Below, in pieces: positions 61,695-64,000 of a stretch of DNA of 64,000 bases (the first letter of the stretch is position 1; every line of letters starts with the position of its first letter). This stretch comes from Psychrobacillus sp044762745. Lineage in GTDB: Bacteria; Bacillota; Bacilli; Bacillales_A; Planococcaceae. The notes under the pieces are model-generated. The model was not told where the DNA came from. It made no database searches and saw nothing but the letters and a program-made list of their open reading frames with translations. The DNA lies in assembly GCF_044762745.1 (NCBI RefSeq), contig NZ_JBIWEX010000010.1, positions 1-64,000 of the forward strand, read 5' to 3'. A program made the translations under genes and the position numbers.

Positions 61695-62888
61695 ATGAAA
61701 AATGTAGTAATCGTAGATGCTGTACGTACAGCAATTGGGAAACTGGGTGGAAGCCTTGGCAATGAAACAGTAGATTACTTGGGATCACATGTAATAGAAG
61801 AATTGATTCGTCGTACAGAATTAGATAAAACTGTTATCGAAGAAGTGATTTTAGGTCAAGCGAAACAAAGTGCGGATGTATCAAACTTAGCAAGAGTTGC
61901 GATGCTTCGTGCAGGCATTCCTGTAGAGATTCCTGGATATACAATTCATAGACAATGTGGTTCTGGCGTTCAAGCGGTAAACTCTGCAGCTCAACAAATT
62001 CAAACAGGGTTAAGCGAAATTATTATTGCGGGTGGAGCAGAGTCGATGAGTACTGCACCATATTATGTGAATAGTGTGCGCTTTGGAACAAAGTCTGGAG
62101 ACGTTTCGCTAAAAGATCCGAATACGGCTAGTCAACCGGGGTCTCAGCCAAGAGAAGTTTATGGAGATTTGAATATGGGAATCACAGCGGAAAATGTTGC
62201 AGAAAAGTATGGGATTTCAAGAGAAGCGCAAGATGAATTCGCATTAAGCAGCCAGGAAAAAACGAAAAATGCAATTGAAAAAGGTTATTTTGAAAAAGAG
62301 ATAGCCCCGTATCCAGTGAAAACTCGTAAAGGTATTGTAGAATTTAAAGTCGACGAGCACCTTAGAGAAACAACTTTAGAGAAGCTGGCAGCATTGAAGC
62401 CGGTTTTCAAGGAAGGTGGTACGGTAACTGCAGGTAACGCTAGTGGTCGGAATGATGGAGCAGCTGCGTTATTAGTAATGTCTGAAGACGAAGCATTAAA
62501 ACGTGGCTACAAACCAAAAGCACGCATAATCGCACAAGCTTCTGTAGGCTGTGCACCTGAGTTAATGGGACTGGGTCCTGTGTATGCGATGCAAAAAGCA
62601 TTGAAGCAAACTAATTTGTCGATGGCAGATTTAGATGTAGTAGAATTGAATGAAGCATTCGCATCGCAAGCCGTTGCCTGTGTGAATGAATTAGGTCTAG
62701 ATTACAGCAAGGTGAATCCAAATGGTGGAGCCATTGCAATGGGGCACCCAATTGGTGCGACTGGTGCAATACTATTGACGAAATTAGTTCACGAACTAGA
62801 ACGTACTGGTAACAAATATGGTGCGGTGACACTATGTATCGCTGGCGGTATGGGCATCGCAACAATCATTGAAAATATGCAAGTTTAA
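61695..62888 (+). CDS. pcaF: Acetyl-CoA C-acyltransferase (beta-ketoadipyl-CoA thiolase)
   Basis: A 397-residue thiolase with nucleophile Cys88 (HRQCGSGVQAVN), a catalytic His in AMGHPIGATGA (about 354) and a second Cys in CIAGGMG (about 384). In this operon it would split beta-ketoadipyl-CoA into succinyl-CoA and acetyl-CoA, the last step of the pathway. The general thiolase fold is certain; the substrate is from context. GGAGATGATG precedes the ATG. Confidence 0.92.
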   Translation: MKNVVIVDAVRTAIGKLGGSLGNETVDYLGSHVIEELIRRTELDKTVIEEVILGQAKQSADVSNLARVAMLRAGIPVEIPGYTIHRQCGSGVQAVNSAAQQIQTGLSEIIIAGGAESMSTAPYYVNSVRFGTKSGDVSLKDPNTASQPGSQPREVYGDLNMGITAENVAEKYGISREAQDEFALSSQEKTKNAIEKGYFEKEIAPYPVKTRKGIVEFKVDEHLRETTLEKLAALKPVFKEGGTVTAGNASGRNDGAAALLVMSEDEALKRGYKPKARIIAQASVGCAPELMGLGPVYAMQKALKQTNLSMADLDVVELNEAFASQAVACVNELGLDYSKVNPNGGAIAMGHPIGATGAILLTKLVHELERTGNKYGAVTLCIAGGMGIATIIENMQV

Positions 62889-62891
62889 GGA

Positions 62892-62916
62892 AGAGTTGCT
62901 TAGGCGGCTCTTTTTG
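62892..62916 (+). terminator. Terminator of the aromatic operon
   Basis: AAGAGTTGC and GCGGCTCTT pair (two G-U) over TTAG and are followed by TTTTT. It lies four bases after the thiolase stop. Confidence 0.75.
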
Positions 62917-62947
62917 TTTTGGGAGAGAATGGACTGGTTTTGGATTG

Positions 62948-63038
62948 GTTGCTTTCGTGTGTGAATTAGTTGCTTTTGCACTCAATTTGGTTGCTTACCT
63001 CATAGAATTGGTTGTTCTCGTAAGAAATTGGTCTCCCT
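62948..63038. repeat. Phased GGTTGCTT repeat (five units)
   Basis: Units start at 62948, 62969, 62990, 63011 and 63031, in the context AATTGGTTGCTT; steps are 21, 21, 21 and 20 bp. The last two have drifted (GGTTGTTC, GGTCTCCC). It is the reverse complement of the unit at 19171-19217. The rest of 62917-63238 is AT-rich and gene-free. Confidence 0.85.
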
Positions 63039-63238
63039 TCGCCAATATTTTCTATTAAAATTGTAATTTCTTATACTGGAATTTTTCGAAAAATATGGCC
63101 ATTTTTCAAAACAGATTTTAATTGTTTTGGAAGGTGGCTTCTTTTTATTTTATTAGAATGTTTGTTTTTCGGAGTTTTTGGGCAAGACTGTGTCGAAATA
63201 AAAATGTTTTACAGTTTACTTGTAAAGGAGGATTTATT

Positions 63239-64000
63239 TTGAAGTTTAGAACATTTTTGTTCATTGTGCTTATAACATTTTCAACGAACACCGTAACACA
63301 AGCGGCGGATCTTATGCAGATAGGCACAGGAGGGGGCGATCTCGATGCTTCCTATAGTTTTCCAGAAGAATTTGATTTGCCGTTTCAATATGCTTTAGAT
63401 TTGGGGTTAGTCAATTATCCACCAGTAGAACTGGAAGAAGAGCCTAGAGTATATGAGGTCATGGAAGGGGATAATTTGTTTCGAATTGCACTGAAACATA
63501 ATATTCCATTGGAGTCGTTAATGGAATGGAATAATTTGGACGGGTATTTAATACACCCTGGCGATGAATTGATAGTGAGCGGTGAGGGGATGGAAGGAGA
63601 GACCGTTCCTAAAAAGCCTGATAGGAAGGTGGCGGCTGTATTCACTCCAATTGTTACAACCCCACCAATTGTAGTACCGGTAGTAAAGGAAGAAAAGGTA
63701 GAAGCACAAGTAGCGAATGAAATGACTGTTACAGCAACAGCCTATACAGCATATTGTGCAGGATGTTCCGGGACGACTGCCTATGGAATTGACTTGCGTT
63801 CCAATCCGAATCAGAAAGTGATTGCCGTAGATCCAAGAATTATTCCACTCGGTACAAAAGTTTGGGTGGAAGGTTATGGAGAGGCTATTGCCGGTGATAC
63901 AGGTGGGGCTATTAAAGGCCATAAAATTGATGTATTTATTCCATCTTATGATAATGCGATGGAATGGGGAGTCAAAAAGGTGAAAATTAAAGTACTCAAT
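63239..64000 (+). CDS. LysM and 3D domain cell-wall protein (partial at the window edge)
   Basis: At least 254 residues, cut by the window end. TTG 63239 has AAAGGAGG eight bases upstream. A signal peptide (1 to about 24, ending TQAA) is followed by a LysM domain (YEVMEGDNLFRIALKHN, about 75-118), a Pro/Val-rich linker and a 3D domain (TATAYTAYCAG ... AGDTGGAIKGHKIDVF) carrying the three conserved Asp. It resembles YocH and other lytic-transglycosylase-like cell-wall enzymes. The last residues VKIKVLN look like the natural end, so only the stop may be missing. Confidence 0.9.
   Translation, partial: MKFRTFLFIVLITFSTNTVTQAADLMQIGTGGGDLDASYSFPEEFDLPFQYALDLGLVNYPPVELEEEPRVYEVMEGDNLFRIALKHNIPLESLMEWNNLDGYLIHPGDELIVSGEGMEGETVPKKPDRKVAAVFTPIVTTPPIVVPVVKEEKVEAQVANEMTVTATAYTAYCAGCSGTTAYGIDLRSNPNQKVIAVDPRIIPLGTKVWVEGYGEAIAGDTGGAIKGHKIDVFIPSYDNAMEWGVKKVKIKVLN

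Noticed and set aside
63548..63922. 124-codon minus-strand open frame at the window end
   Set aside because: It is the shadow of the LysM-3D gene, whose domains are clear on the plus strand.

Overview
The window comes from a low-GC Firmicute, most likely a Planococcaceae-type member of the Bacillales (Psychrobacillus, Sporosarcina or Lysinibacillus group). Evidence: a Bacillus-like 5S rRNA, strong AGGAGG ribosome-binding sites with frequent TTG and GTG starts, and gene sets such as a yvfRSTU-like operon, a CitA/CitB-TctCBA locus and a YtrA-type regulator with an ABC transporter. Genus placement is inference.

Layout. 1-394: end of an rRNA operon (23S tail, 5S, terminator), followed by a tandem array of GTCCA units every 21 bp (511-916). 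1.0-8.5 kb: VOC protein, GntR/ABC operon, FAD monooxygenase, tandem GNAT protein, TauE-type permease and D-2-hydroxyacid dehydrogenase. 8.5-18.7 kb: M28 peptidase lipoprotein, membrane-anchored PstS-like protein, AEC transporter, citrate-type two-component system and TctCBA transporter. 18.8-19.7 kb: gene-free DNA with two inverted copies of a long repeat and a short phased GCAACC array. 19.7-31.9 kb: Nudix hydrolase, ABC/two-component operon, hydrolases, pyroglutamyl peptidase, orphan regulators and a frameshifted dihydrofolate-reductase-like gene. 32.0-38.5 kb: type III restriction-modification island bracketed by three copies of a hairpin element and two decayed gene fragments. 38.5-45.3 kb: minus-strand operon with thioesterase, ketosynthase, acyl-CoA ligase, ketosynthase and MazG-like protein, with a LysR regulator upstream. 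46-54 kb: housekeeping and stress genes (Cfa, Csp, hemolysin III, YqeY, OYE, MCP, LysE) and an unlabelled type I toxin-antitoxin pair. 54-62.9 kb: IclR regulator and an aromatic ortho-cleavage (beta-ketoadipate) operon. 63.2 kb to the end: a LysM-3D cell-wall protein that runs off the window.

How the genes work together. The aromatic operon would take catechol through muconate and muconolactone to beta-ketoadipate, then by CoA transfer and thiolysis to succinyl-CoA and acetyl-CoA. No muconolactone isomerase is visible, and a double-CMD protein occupies the operon instead. Its regulator probably binds GTACG-N14-GTACG-N5-CGTAC, found upstream of both the dioxygenase and the hydrolase genes.

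The most distinctive signals are: the two families of 21-bp phased repeats; the hairpin elements around the restriction island; the type I toxin-antitoxin pair at 52.8-53.2 kb; the perfect 22-bp hairpin in the csp leader; and the ketosynthase/ligase/thioesterase operon without an acyl carrier protein. All functional calls come from reading translations and motifs; no database search was run.
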